From: Variovorax sp. KK3
GTDB lineage: Bacteria > Pseudomonadota > Gammaproteobacteria > Burkholderiales > Burkholderiaceae_C
Direction: 5' to 3'
DNA: 64,000 bases
Assembly (NCBI RefSeq): GCF_001984055.1
Contig: NZ_LYVO01000030.1
Span: 16,889 to 80,888, forward strand
Shown here: one piece after another, positions 8,702 to 17,534 of the stretch
Layout: the number at the start of each line of letters is the position of its first letter
Position numbering within the stretch: the stretch's first letter is position 1
Notes under the pieces: model-generated
Told to the model about the DNA's origin: nothing
Databases searched by the model: none
The model's input: the letters and a program-made list of their open reading frames with translations, nothing else
Position numbers and translations under genes: made by a program

Positions 8702-10060
8702 CTAACTTGTCGAAGCGGGTGCGAGCAGCGCAGCGATCTGCGCGGCGTCGATGTCTTCCATGCGGGCGATGGCGTCGCGTAGCGCTTGCGCTCGGGCAAT
8801 GCCGAGGCAAGGCGACGCAAGCGCGAGGAATTTGCGCTCGACGTCCTGCGCGGTCAGCGGCCACTCGGGCTCGCCGCGCGCGTTGGTCACGGCATGCCGC
8901 GCACGCCGGCCCGAGCGGGTTTCCACGTCGATCCAGGCACCGCGTTCCATGGGGTAGCGCGCGTCGAGCGCTGGGTCGACCACGACCTCGATGCGCGCCA
9001 TCATCGCGCGCACGGCCTCGTCCGCGAGCCTGGCATCGGTGTAGCTGAAGATCGACGCATCGCCATCGACGAATGCCAGCGCCACCGAGAAGCCGATGCT
9101 GAACTGGGCCTGCTCGCCATTGCGCGGCGGCTCGATGGCGGCGGCGCGGGTCACGCTGTCGACGGCCACGGTGACGCGCTGCACGTCGCTCGCGCCCAGC
9201 CGCTCGGCCGAGATCAGTTCGAGCGCGCAGTCCAGCGGCGCATGGTTGCCGCGGCAGCCTGCGTGGCGCTTGAGGTAGGTCTCGCCGATCCGGAACTCGC
9301 GGCCCAGGCCTTCAACGATGGCCGCGAGATCCGCTCCGGCCACGTGGTCCGCACCGGCGCCGAAGCCCGGCAGGAAGCCGTTCTCCAGAACCCGTGCCGC
9401 GCCTTCGTGCCCGGCTTGCGCCAACGCGGCTGCGACCATGCCGCCCTCGCAAGCGCGCGCGACCTGGATCGGCTGCGTCGCCGAGCTCTTCAAGGCTTCC
9501 TTCATCCCGACGCCCAGGTTCGCGCCGATCGCGATGGCGTGCCCGCAGGCCTCGGGCGACAAGCGGCGCAAGCGCGCGACGGCCGCGGCGGACGCCACGG
9601 CGCCGAGCACGGCGGTGCTCTGGAAGCCGCGCTGCACGCAAGCCGGGTAGATGGCCCGGCCCAGGCGAAGAAAGACTTCGTAGCCGGCGAGCACGGCCGC
9701 GATCATCTCGGCGCCGGTCGCGCCGCGCGCCTGCCCATCGGCCAACACCGCCGGCACGACGACCGACGAAGGGTGGCCGCCCGTGAAGCGCGAGCCGTCT
9801 TCCAGATAGGTCGAATGCGCCGCGAAGCTGTTGACCAGCGCGGCCTCGCGCGCCGAGCGCGGTATGCCGTCGCCCCAGACGCGGATGCTGCCCGCCGATT
9901 CGAGCACCGGATCGAGCACGCGGTGGTGATGCAGCGCGACGCCCGCGAGCCCCGCGCCCAAGGTGTCGAGCACGCGCAACCGCACGGCGTCGATCACCGC
10001 GGGCGGCAGCGCCGCGGTGTCGATGCCGGCGACGAACTCGCCGAGGCGCGCAGCGAGCAT
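8702..10060 (-). CDS. MmgE/PrpD family protein (copy 2, divergent active site)
   Basis: A 452-residue MmgE/PrpD protein. The N-terminal region HSTYLEDGSRFTGGHPSS (about 81-98) keeps the acidic and His-Pro positions. The usual S-x-K-R-x-H-x-G loop is replaced by KEALKSSATQPIQVARACEG (about 190-209). The later KPHAC motif is YLKRHAGCRGNHAP. It may therefore have a different substrate or chemistry from the other three copies. Its start is three bases after the stop of the upstream Bug gene, so translational coupling is likely. Confidence 0.85.
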   Translation of the reverse strand: MLAARLGEFVAGIDTAALPPAVIDAVRLRVLDTLGAGLAGVALHHHRVLDPVLESAGSIRVWGDGIPRSAREAALVNSFAAHSTYLEDGSRFTGGHPSSVVVPAVLADGQARGATGAEMIAAVLAGYEVFLRLGRAIYPACVQRGFQSTAVLGAVASAAAVARLRRLSPEACGHAIAIGANLGVGMKEALKSSATQPIQVARACEGGMVAAALAQAGHEGAARVLENGFLPGFGAGADHVAGADLAAIVEGLGREFRIGETYLKRHAGCRGNHAPLDCALELISAERLGASDVQRVTVAVDSVTRAAAIEPPRNGEQAQFSIGFSVALAFVDGDASIFSYTDARLADEAVRAMMARIEVVVDPALDARYPMERGAWIDVETRSGRRARHAVTNARGEPEWPLTAQDVERKFLALASPCLGIARAQALRDAIARMEDIDAAQIAALLAPASTS

Positions 10061-10063
10061 GGC

Positions 10064-11032
10064 CTAGTCGATCCGCAGCTTGAGGTCGGCGATCACCTTC
10101 TTCCACTTGGCGACGTCGTCGTTCAACTGGCGGGTGAACGCTTCCGAACTGTTGGCGACCACCTCCGCACCCTGCGGCGCGAAGGCCTCGCGGATCTCGG
10201 GCGACTGCAGCACGGCGACCACGTCGGCGTGAATCTTGTCGAGCACCGGCTTCGGCGTCTTGGCCGGCGCGAAGAGGCCGTACCAGGTGTCGGCCTCGTA
10301 GCCCGCAAGGCCGGCCTCCGCCAGCGTCGGGATGTCCGCTGCCGCCGCCGGGCGACGCGCGCTCGTGCTGGCCAGCGCGCGCAGCTTCCCGGCCTTGATG
10401 TGCGGCAGCACCACCGGCGCGTTGGCAATCCACACCTGGGTCTGGCCGCCCAGCATGTCGGCCAGCGCCGGGCCGCTGCCCTTGTAAGGCACGTGCGTCA
10501 GGTCGATGCCGGCCATGCGCTTGAACATCTCGGTCGCCAGGTGCGACGGCGTGCCGTTGCCGGGCGTCGCGTAGTTCAGCGTGCCGGGCTTCGCCTTGGC
10601 CAGCGCGATCAGCTCGGCCACGGACTGGGCCGGCACCGAGGGATGCACCACCAGGATGTTCGGCGTGTTCGCCACCATCGTGATGGCCGCAAAGTCCTTG
10701 GTCGAATCGAAGCCCGCGTTGGCGTAGAGGCTCTGGTTCACCGCGTGCGTGCCCTGCACGCCGAGGATCAGCGTGTAGCCGTCAGGCGCCGCTTCGGCCG
10801 CGGCCCTGGTGCCGACGTTGCCGCCAGCACCGCCGCGGTTGTCGATAACCACCGGCTGGCCCCATTTTTCGGAGAGCTTCTGCGCGATCGGGCGCGCGAT
10901 GATGTCGGTGCCGCCGCCGGGCGGGAAGGGCACGATCAGCCGCACCGCGCGGTTCGGATACGCCTGCGCCGCGGCCAGGAATGCCGATCCCGCAAGTGCC
11001 GCGGCGAACAGCAGCTTCAAAGTCGTCTTCAT
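10064..11032 (-). CDS. Bug-family (TctC) periplasmic solute-binding protein
   Basis: A 322-residue receptor with signal peptide (TLKLLFAAALAGSAFLAAAQA), then YPNRAVRLIVPFPPGGGTD, IDNRGGAGGNVGTRAA and APDGYTL, the standard Bug signatures including the binding-site Asp. The open frame runs to 11725 but the start is placed at 11032. That ATG overlaps the stop of the upstream metallo-hydrolase as ATGA, matches the signal peptide, and gives normal family length. Coupling to the hydrolase suggests the two act on the same compound. Ligand unknown. Confidence 0.9.
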   Translation of the reverse strand: MKTTLKLLFAAALAGSAFLAAAQAYPNRAVRLIVPFPPGGGTDIIARPIAQKLSEKWGQPVVIDNRGGAGGNVGTRAAAEAAPDGYTLILGVQGTHAVNQSLYANAGFDSTKDFAAITMVANTPNILVVHPSVPAQSVAELIALAKAKPGTLNYATPGNGTPSHLATEMFKRMAGIDLTHVPYKGSGPALADMLGGQTQVWIANAPVVLPHIKAGKLRALASTSARRPAAAADIPTLAEAGLAGYEADTWYGLFAPAKTPKPVLDKIHADVVAVLQSPEIREAFAPQGAEVVANSSEAFTRQLNDDVAKWKKVIADLKLRID

Positions 11033-11856
11033 GAGGCAGGGCCTTCCGTGTCGAGCGGTGCGAGATCCAGCCGCACCGCGATGCCTTCGAGCTGCGGCGA
11101 CACTGGCGCGTAGCGGTGCATGACGAGCGGGTCGTGCCCGGGAATCACGTGCTGCGGCGAATCCGCCAGTGCCAGCAGCCGTGCGTAGCCTTCGAGCACG
11201 TCGCCCACGTGGAACACCAGCGGAAAGCAGCGATTCGTCTCGAAGTGCTCGTAGTAGTGGCTCGCGTCGGAGGCCAGCACGACCCAGCCGCGCGCCGTGT
11301 GCACCCGCACTGCCTGCAGCCCGGCCGTGTGGCCGCCGATGCGGTGCACGCTGATGCCGGGGCCGATCTCGGCGTCGCCGCGGCGGAAGTCGATGCGGTC
11401 CTGATAGGCCAGCCGCACCATGCCCGTCACGTGCTCGACCTCGTAGGCACGGGCGAAGCGCTCGCAGCACATGTAGCGGCCGGTGGCGAACGCCATCTCG
11501 TCGTCCTGCAGATGGAAGCGCGCGTTCGGGTATTCGTCGAAGGTGCCGATGTGGTCGTTGTGCAGGTGGGTGACGACGATCTGCTCGACGTCGTCGCGCT
11601 CGATGCCCAGCAGCCCCAGCGCCTCGGCCGGCGTGCGCAGCAGCGTGCGGTGGCGCTTCACCGCCATGTCGGCATTGAAGCCGGTGTCGATCAGGAACAG
11701 GCGCTCGGCATCGCGCACCACCCACAGGTAGTAGTCCATCGGCATCGGCACATCGTGTGGATCGCCGCCGACGAAGTGATCGGGCCGCGCGCCGGCCCGG
11801 GTCGCGTATCGGAGCGCGACCACTTCATAGTCCGGCAGTGCGGCGGCCTCGGTCAT
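11029..11856 (-). CDS. Metallo-beta-lactamase-fold hydrolase (lactonase-like, copy 1)
   Basis: A 275-residue MBL-fold enzyme. The metal-binding set is complete: THLHNDH (HxHxDH, about residue 96), GGHTAG (about 171), SDASHYYEH (about 193) and IPGHDP (about 238). The layout resembles the AHL-lactonase (AttM/AiiA-like) branch, in which a tyrosine or HYYEH segment follows the bridging Asp. No signal peptide is seen, so it is cytoplasmic. It lies three bases after a PrpD gene and overlaps the next Bug gene by four bases. Hydrolysis of a lactone or ester intermediate in the same pathway is inferred; quorum quenching is possible but the context argues for catabolism. Confidence 0.82.
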   Translation of the reverse strand: MTEAAALPDYEVVALRYATRAGARPDHFVGGDPHDVPMPMDYYLWVVRDAERLFLIDTGFNADMAVKRHRTLLRTPAEALGLLGIERDDVEQIVVTHLHNDHIGTFDEYPNARFHLQDDEMAFATGRYMCCERFARAYEVEHVTGMVRLAYQDRIDFRRGDAEIGPGISVHRIGGHTAGLQAVRVHTARGWVVLASDASHYYEHFETNRCFPLVFHVGDVLEGYARLLALADSPQHVIPGHDPLVMHRYAPVSPQLEGIAVRLDLAPLDTEGPAS

Positions 11857-11859
11857 CGC

Positions 11860-13242
11860 TCAGTGCCCCGCCGGCATCGACGCGAGCTGCATGAGCTGGC
11901 CGACGTCGGCGATGTCCTCGATGTTCTGCACCATCGCGGCGATCTCGGTCGCGCGGCCGGCGCCCAGCACCGGGTGCACGAGGCTGTCGAACTTGGCGCG
12001 CAGCTCGTCGTCGTTCATCGGGTTCTGGATCGAGCCCTTGGGATAGTCGACCTGCGACATGTGTTGCGTGCCGTCTTCCATGGTCATCGTCATGCGGCAC
12101 GACACGCCGCGCGGCAGCGAGGCATCGGGCACGATGTTCACCAGGTCCGACAGGCGCAGCAGCATCGGCTCCGGCAGGCGGGCGTTGTTGTACTGCGCGA
12201 AGAGCGCCTGGCCGTCGGTGAGCGCCACTGCCACCGAATAGGGCAGGCTGACCTGGGCCTCGTGGTACGTCTGCGGCCGCTTGTTCTGGTGGTAGTGCGC
12301 CCACTCGGGATGGCGCGCCATCTCGATCGAACGCACGCGGTCCAGGTCGGGCGAATGCTTGCGGCGAATCTCCAATGCACAGTCGATCGCGTTGTGGATC
12401 GGGCGTGCGCAGGAGTAGGGCTTGAACTCGATGTCGAGCTGGTAGTCGTCGTTGAGGCCCGCGACGAGTTGCTGCGGGTCGTTCTTGTCGGTGAAGGCCG
12501 CGAGAAAGCCGCGCTCGCCGTCGAAGATGGTCGATGCGCCCGTGAAGCCCAGTCCCGCGATGGTCGCGGCGGTGACGCCGTTGCGCGCCGCCGGGCCGGG
12601 ATTGAAGCGCTTCTGCATCGAAGGCCCGTACATCTCCATGAGCCCCCCGGACGAGGCGCCGGCCAGGCCGAGCGCCGAGACGATCTGGTCGGCAGTCAGC
12701 TTCTGCAGCGTGGCCGCTGCGACAGTTGCGCCGAATACGCCGCAGGTGGGTGTGGTGTGAAAGCCGCGGTTGCGCAGCGAGTTGTTGGCCGCCTTGCTCA
12801 GGCGCTCCATCATTTCGCAGCCGGCCGCGAGCGCGACCAGCAGGTCCTTGCCGCTCGCGCCCTTCTGCTCGGCCGTCGCGAGCGCGGCGGAATACACCGG
12901 CGGGCTGAAGTGGAACAGCGCCAGCACGTCGATGTCGTCCAGCTCCACGCTGTGTGAAGAGATCGCGTTGGCGAAAGCGGCCTGCATGGCCGGCACGCGG
13001 CCCGTGCCGCCGATCAGCGTGGCCTCGGCATGGCCGCCGGTCACGTCCGCGAAGGCGCGTGCGATCTTGCCGCTGCCGGTCTGGCTGCCGGAGACGGCCA
13101 CGCCGATGTAGTCGAGCAGCAGGCGCTTGACGGCCTTGCGGGTGTCGGCCGTCAGGCCGGCGTAGCTGAAGCGGCTGAAATGTTCGCCCAACTGGTCGGC
13201 GAGCGTGGCGGCGGAGGCTGAGGCGGAAGCGGTCTGGTTCAT
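11860..13242 (-). CDS. MmgE/PrpD family protein (copy 3)
   Basis: A 460-residue MmgE/PrpD protein. The N-terminal motif is SHSVELDDIDVLALFHFSPP, so the usual H-P-G/S following the Asp pair is altered to HFSP. The lysine loop reads SMQKRFNPGPAARNG, with Asn in place of the usual His. The EFKPYSCARPIHNAID segment is intact. The N-terminal Ser/Ala-rich stretch (about 2-13) is not a signal peptide. It sits between another PrpD gene (46-nt gap upstream) and an MBL-fold hydrolase (3-nt gap downstream). The changes suggest a different substrate from copies 1 and 4. Confidence 0.87.
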   Translation of the reverse strand: MNQTASASASAATLADQLGEHFSRFSYAGLTADTRKAVKRLLLDYIGVAVSGSQTGSGKIARAFADVTGGHAEATLIGGTGRVPAMQAAFANAISSHSVELDDIDVLALFHFSPPVYSAALATAEQKGASGKDLLVALAAGCEMMERLSKAANNSLRNRGFHTTPTCGVFGATVAAATLQKLTADQIVSALGLAGASSGGLMEMYGPSMQKRFNPGPAARNGVTAATIAGLGFTGASTIFDGERGFLAAFTDKNDPQQLVAGLNDDYQLDIEFKPYSCARPIHNAIDCALEIRRKHSPDLDRVRSIEMARHPEWAHYHQNKRPQTYHEAQVSLPYSVAVALTDGQALFAQYNNARLPEPMLLRLSDLVNIVPDASLPRGVSCRMTMTMEDGTQHMSQVDYPKGSIQNPMNDDELRAKFDSLVHPVLGAGRATEIAAMVQNIEDIADVGQLMQLASMPAGH

Positions 13243-13288
13243 GAGGTCGTCGAAGAAGAGTGAAAACGAAAAAAGGGGCCAAGCAAGG

Positions 13289-14686
13289 TCAGCGGGGCGC
13301 CGCCAGCAGCGCGATCAGTTCGTCGCAGCTGGCGGATTCCTCGATGCGGTCGACCAGCGCGATCACGCGGTCGATGTGCGCCGGCGACAGGCACGATGCG
13401 ACGACGTTGCGGAACTTGTATTCCACGTCTTCAGCCGTCATCGGGTTCTCGGGGCTGCCGCGGCGATTCAGGATTTCGTGGCTGAAACTGCGGCCGTCGC
13501 GCGTCGTCACCTTCACGCGCGCCGCATGGCGGAAGGCAGCGCCCATGCCTTCGATCTCTTCGTCGATGTGGGCATGCACGCGGCCGACGAAGTCGACGAG
13601 GCGCGGCTCGGCCAGGCGGTCTTCGGCGTACTGCGCGACGAAGGCGACGCCGTCGTGTGCGATGACCGCGATGCCGTAGAACAGGTTCATCTGCGCCGCC
13701 GTCACGCCCTGCGCCTTGTACTGCCACGCGCAGTGCTGGTAGGTCATCTTGCTGGTGCCGACGTCGACGCGTTCGATGTCACCGGGTGCGAGCCCGTGCG
13801 TGTCCATCAGGTGCTTGAACGCGTCGAGGGACGAGTGGATGCTGGTCACGCAGGCATGCGGCTTGTAGCCGACCTTGCCGGCTTCCCACACGGCGCCCAG
13901 CTCGTCGGTGAGGCGCGGCGCGTTGGGCTTGTCCGAATAGGAACTCAGGTAGCCGCCGTAGCCGGCTTCCAGCACGTCGCCGATGCCGGTGAAGCCGCGT
14001 TGCGCGAGCAGCGCCGAGTACACGCCGCTCTGGCCAGCGCGCCCAGAATGGAAGCGCTTGACCATCGCGCCTTCCTGTGCCGCCATCAGCCCGCCGGCCT
14101 GCGAGCCGACGATGCCGAGCGCATGCTGCATCTGGCCGGCGTCGAGTTCGAGCATGCGCGCCGCGGACGCCGCCGCCACGAACACGCCTGAGGCACCTTG
14201 CGGATGAAATCCGCGGAAGAACAGGCCCATGGTGGCCGCATTGCCGACCCGCGTGCCGATCTCGTAGCCCGTGGCCATCGCGGTGAGCAGCTCGCGGCCC
14301 GATGCGCGCCCTTTCTGCTCGGCGAAGGCGAGCACCACCGGCACCGCGATCGAGCCGGCATGCACGATCGATTCCTTGTGGATGTCGTCGAGCTCGAAGG
14401 CGTGGCCCGCGGTGGCGTTGACCAGCACCGCACCCGCCACCGACGTCTTGCGCCCGCTGCCGAAGATCGAGGCCACGGGCCGCGCGCCCTCCTCCTCGAC
14501 CATCGCCTGCACGCGCTGCGTCCATGGCAGCGTGGCGCCAAAGAGGCAGCAGCCGATGCTGTCGAGCAGGCTGGTCTTCATGCGTGCGACGACCTGCTTC
14601 GGGATGTCCTCGAAGGCGACGGCCGATGCGAACTCGGCCAGGGTGCGGGTGGCGCCTTCCAGCAGGGCGGGCGTGTTGCTGCTCAT
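13289..14686 (-). CDS. MmgE/PrpD family protein (copy 4)
   Basis: A 465-residue MmgE/PrpD protein with GHAFELDDIHKESIVHAGS (about 97-115), AMVKRFHSGRAGQSG (about 209) and GYKPHACVTSIHSSLDA (about 274). These give the Asp-Asp, His and two Lys expected of the active site. The gene starts 36 nt after a Bug receptor gene and ends 46 nt before PrpD copy 3, so two family members are adjacent. Like the others it is probably cytoplasmic. A dehydratase, decarboxylase, epimerase or isomerase role on a carboxylic acid is possible. Confidence 0.87.
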   Translation of the reverse strand: MSSNTPALLEGATRTLAEFASAVAFEDIPKQVVARMKTSLLDSIGCCLFGATLPWTQRVQAMVEEEGARPVASIFGSGRKTSVAGAVLVNATAGHAFELDDIHKESIVHAGSIAVPVVLAFAEQKGRASGRELLTAMATGYEIGTRVGNAATMGLFFRGFHPQGASGVFVAAASAARMLELDAGQMQHALGIVGSQAGGLMAAQEGAMVKRFHSGRAGQSGVYSALLAQRGFTGIGDVLEAGYGGYLSSYSDKPNAPRLTDELGAVWEAGKVGYKPHACVTSIHSSLDAFKHLMDTHGLAPGDIERVDVGTSKMTYQHCAWQYKAQGVTAAQMNLFYGIAVIAHDGVAFVAQYAEDRLAEPRLVDFVGRVHAHIDEEIEGMGAAFRHAARVKVTTRDGRSFSHEILNRRGSPENPMTAEDVEYKFRNVVASCLSPAHIDRVIALVDRIEESASCDELIALLAAPR

Positions 14687-14722
14687 CGGATGGTGTCCTC
14701 TTGCGATTCGGTTGAAGGTGTT

Positions 14723-15697
14723 TCAGTCGGCCTTGAGCCCGACCATCTTGGCGATGCGGCTCCACTTGGTGACCTCGGAGGCCACGAGGCCGCCCCACTG
14801 CTCGGGCGTGTTGGGTCCGTTCACCACGTCGAAGCCGGCATCGACCATCTGCTGCTTGAACACCGGGTCCGCGAGGATGGCGAGCACCTCGCGGTTGATG
14901 CGTTCGATGACCGGGCGCGGTGTGCCCGCGGGCGCGTACATCCCGCTCCACTGCAGGGTCTGGAAGCCGGGAATGCCGGCCTCCGAGATGGTCGGAAACT
15001 CCGGCAGCGAAGGCGAGCGCTGGTCGTCGCCGATGCCCAGCACGCGCAGCTTGCCGGCCTTCACGTGCGGCAGCGGCGCGGCCGCACCGCTCATCGCCAG
15101 CTCGACCTGTCCGCCCAGCAGGTCGTTGAGCATCGGGCCCGAGCCGCGATAAGGCACGTGCACGATGTTCGTGCCGGTCATGCTCTTGAGCAGCTCCATC
15201 GGCAGGGCATTGGCGTTGGAGCTCGCGCCGTAGCTGAGCTTGCCGGGGTTGGCCTTGGCGTAGTCGATCAGCTCGGCCACCGTCTTCACGGGCAGCTTGG
15301 TGCTCACCAGCAGCAGCACCTGCTGGTTGGCCGTCTGCACGATGGGTGCGAGGTCGCGCGCCGAGTCGTAGGGCAGCTTCTTGCCGAAGGCCACGTTGTA
15401 GGCCTGGCTGGTGCCGTCGATGAGCAACGTGTAGCCGTCCGGCGGTGCCTTGGCGACGATGTCGGTGCCGATGCTGCCGTCGGAGCCCGGGCGGTTGTCG
15501 ATCAGCACCGGTACGCCGAGCGAATCGGCAAGACGCCGGCCGACCATGCGGCCGAGGATGTCGGTGCCGCCCGCGGGGGTGTAGGGCACCACCAGCCGGA
15601 TCGGCTTGGTGGGCCAGGCCGGCGCCTGTGCGAACACCGGCGCCGCGGCCGCGATGCCGGCTGCGAGCATCGCCGCGTGGAAGAGCCTGCGCTTCAT
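14723..15697 (-). CDS. Bug-family (TctC) periplasmic solute-binding protein
   Basis: A 324-residue receptor. It has a signal peptide (KRRLFHAAMLAAGIAAAAPVFA), then WPTKPIRLVVPYTPAGGTD, LIDNRPGSDGSIGTD and PPDGYTL. The binding-site Asp follows the Gly-Gly pair as in other Bug proteins. It is the second of two adjacent Bug genes, separated by 13 nt. Tandem receptors in one run could bind related but different acids. No membrane transporter subunit is near. Confidence 0.9.
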   Translation of the reverse strand: MKRRLFHAAMLAAGIAAAAPVFAQAPAWPTKPIRLVVPYTPAGGTDILGRMVGRRLADSLGVPVLIDNRPGSDGSIGTDIVAKAPPDGYTLLIDGTSQAYNVAFGKKLPYDSARDLAPIVQTANQQVLLLVSTKLPVKTVAELIDYAKANPGKLSYGASSNANALPMELLKSMTGTNIVHVPYRGSGPMLNDLLGGQVELAMSGAAAPLPHVKAGKLRVLGIGDDQRSPSLPEFPTISEAGIPGFQTLQWSGMYAPAGTPRPVIERINREVLAILADPVFKQQMVDAGFDVVNGPNTPEQWGGLVASEVTKWSRIAKMVGLKAD

Positions 15698-15710
15698 GCT
15701 GCTGCCCGCC

Positions 15711-16685
15711 CTATTCGATGACGGTGCCGGAGGCCTTGATCAGCGCCGCCCACTTCTTGTATTCGGAATGCAGGAACGCGTTGGCCTCTTCCGAGTTGCC
15801 GTTGATCACGCTGACGCCCGCGCCCTTGAGCTTTTCCTGCAGGTCCGGCATCTTCAGCACGCGGTCCAGCTGCGTCTGCAGCGTGGCGACCACGTTCTTC
15901 GGCATGCCGGCCGGGCCAAGCACCATGTACCAGGTGGTCGACGAATAGCCCTTCACGCCGCCCTCTTCGATGGTCGGCATGTCGGGCGCGATGGGCGAGC
16001 GCTTGGCGCCGGTCTGGCCAAGCGACACCAGTCGGCCGTCGCGCACGTAGGGCATGCTTTCGGAAATGGGCAGCATGGTCACGTCGACCTGGCCTGCGAT
16101 CACGTCGAGCATGGCCGGGCCGCCGCCGCGGTACGGGATGTGCAGGTACTGCATGCCCGTCATCGAGCGCAGCACGTCCATCGCCAGGTGCGACGAGCTG
16201 CCGTTGCCCGAGCTCGCGAAGCGCACGGCATCGGGCTTGCCCTTGCCGGCCTCGACCAGGTCACGGACCGACTTGATCGGAAGCTTGGGGTTGGCCAGCA
16301 GCACGAGCGGCGCCTCGCCGATCAGCGCGATGGGCGTGAAGTCCTCGAGCTTGTAGTTGGCCTTCTTGTACAAGCTCGGGTTGATCGCGATGCCGGGCGT
16401 GCTGAAGAGGATGGTGTAGCCGTCGGGCTTGGCCGCAGCAGTCGCGGCGAACGCGATGTTGCCGCCGGCACCGGTGCGGTTCTCGACCACGAACGAGCCG
16501 CCCGTCGTTTCGCTGAGCTTCTGCATCACGTGCCGGCCCACGATGTCGGCGCTGCCGCCGGCAGGGAAGGCCACGATCACCTGCACGGGGCGCGTGGGGT
16601 AGTCCTGCGCTGCCACGGGTGCGGCCAGCGCCGCGGCGCCGAGCGCGGCGGCGGCGAGCCATGGCTTCGAGAACAGTGGTTGCAT
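15711..16685 (-). CDS. Bug-family (TctC) periplasmic solute-binding protein
   Basis: A 324-residue receptor. The signal peptide (residues 1-26, ending PVAAQ) precedes YPTRPVQVIVAFPAGGSAD, VENRTGAGGNIAF and KPDGYTI. The ribosome-binding site AGGAGACAA lies upstream of ATG 16685 and is the same consensus seen before other Bug genes here. It follows the second MBL-fold hydrolase gene by 54 nt and precedes another Bug gene by 13 nt. Confidence 0.9.
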   Translation of the reverse strand: MQPLFSKPWLAAAALGAAALAAPVAAQDYPTRPVQVIVAFPAGGSADIVGRHVMQKLSETTGGSFVVENRTGAGGNIAFAATAAAKPDGYTILFSTPGIAINPSLYKKANYKLEDFTPIALIGEAPLVLLANPKLPIKSVRDLVEAGKGKPDAVRFASSGNGSSSHLAMDVLRSMTGMQYLHIPYRGGGPAMLDVIAGQVDVTMLPISESMPYVRDGRLVSLGQTGAKRSPIAPDMPTIEEGGVKGYSSTTWYMVLGPAGMPKNVVATLQTQLDRVLKMPDLQEKLKGAGVSVINGNSEEANAFLHSEYKKWAALIKASGTVIE

Positions 16686-16739
16686 GTGTTGTCTCCTGCG
16701 TTGTTTTGAAATTCGTTCGTTCGGTCGGTCGTTCGATGC

Positions 16740-17534
16740 TCAGTCCAGCGGCGCCACGTCGAGCCGCACCGCGATGCCGTCGAGCGCCGCCGACGGCGCC
16801 GGATAGCGCTGCATCACCAGCGGGTCGTGGCCCGGCACGATGTGGCGCGGCGAATCGGCCAGCCGCTCCAGCGTCGCGTAGCCATCGACCGCTTCGCCGA
16901 CGTTGAACATGGTCGTGAACACGCGGCGCTTCTCGAAGTGCTCGTAGTAGTGGCTGGCGTCCGAAGCCAGCACCACCCAGCCGCGCCGGGTGTGCACGCG
17001 CACGCACTGCAGCCCGTGCGTGTGGCCGCCGATGCGGTGCACGCTGAGGCCCGGCGCCAGTTCGGCCGTGCCGTCGTGGAAGGCGACGCGGTCCTTGTAG
17101 ACCATGCGCACCATGCCGACCACCTCGTCGACCTCGTAGCCATGGTTGAACTGGCGATGCCGCATGTGGCGCCCGGTCGCGTAGGCCATCTCGTCGTCCT
17201 GCAGGTGGAAGCGCGCGGCCGGAAAGCTCTCGAAGGTGCCGACGTGGTCGTAGTGCAGGTGGGTGATGACCACGTCGCGCACCGTGGCCGCATCGACGTC
17301 GAGCAGCGCCAGACCCTCGGCCGGCGTGCGCAGCAGCGTGCGGCCGCGCTTCGCCGCGACCTCGGCGCCGAAGCCGGTGTCGACCACGAAGCTGCGCTCG
17401 GGGCCGCGGACCAGCCACACGAAGTAGTCCATCGGCATCGGCGCGTCGTGTGCATCGCCGCCGATGAAGTTGTTCTTGCGGCGTCCGTCGCGCGTCGCGT
17501 AGCGGATGGCGAAGACTTCGTATTCGGGGTTCAT
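16740..17534 (-). CDS. Metallo-beta-lactamase-fold hydrolase (lactonase-like, copy 2)
   Basis: A 264-residue MBL-fold enzyme, closely similar to the one at 11029-11856. Shared blocks include MPMDY, LLRTPAEGLALL, THLHYDHVGTFE, FHLQDDEMA(Y)ATGR, HRIGGHT, VLASDASHYYEHFE and IPGHDPLVM-type endings. All metal ligands are present. The frame is open much further, but ATG 17534 overlaps the stop of the upstream reductase as ATGA and fits the paralogue's N-terminus. The pair probably arose by duplication inside this operon. Activity on a lactone or ester is inferred. Confidence 0.83.
   Translation of the reverse strand: MNPEYEVFAIRYATRDGRRKNNFIGGDAHDAPMPMDYFVWLVRGPERSFVVDTGFGAEVAAKRGRTLLRTPAEGLALLDVDAATVRDVVITHLHYDHVGTFESFPAARFHLQDDEMAYATGRHMRHRQFNHGYEVDEVVGMVRMVYKDRVAFHDGTAELAPGLSVHRIGGHTHGLQCVRVHTRRGWVVLASDASHYYEHFEKRRVFTTMFNVGEAVDGYATLERLADSPRHIVPGHDPLVMQRYPAPSAALDGIAVRLDVAPLD

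Noticed and set aside
11116..12957. Long plus-strand open frame opposite the MBL and PrpD genes
   Set aside because: Composition is His/Arg/Val-rich with no recognisable fold; it spans two well-supported opposite genes and their junction.
11029..17534. MBL-fold genes as a dedicated quorum-quenching system
   Set aside because: Motifs fit AHL lactonases, but both genes are translationally coupled to catabolic-type genes, so a pathway lactonase is more economical; kept only as an alternative.
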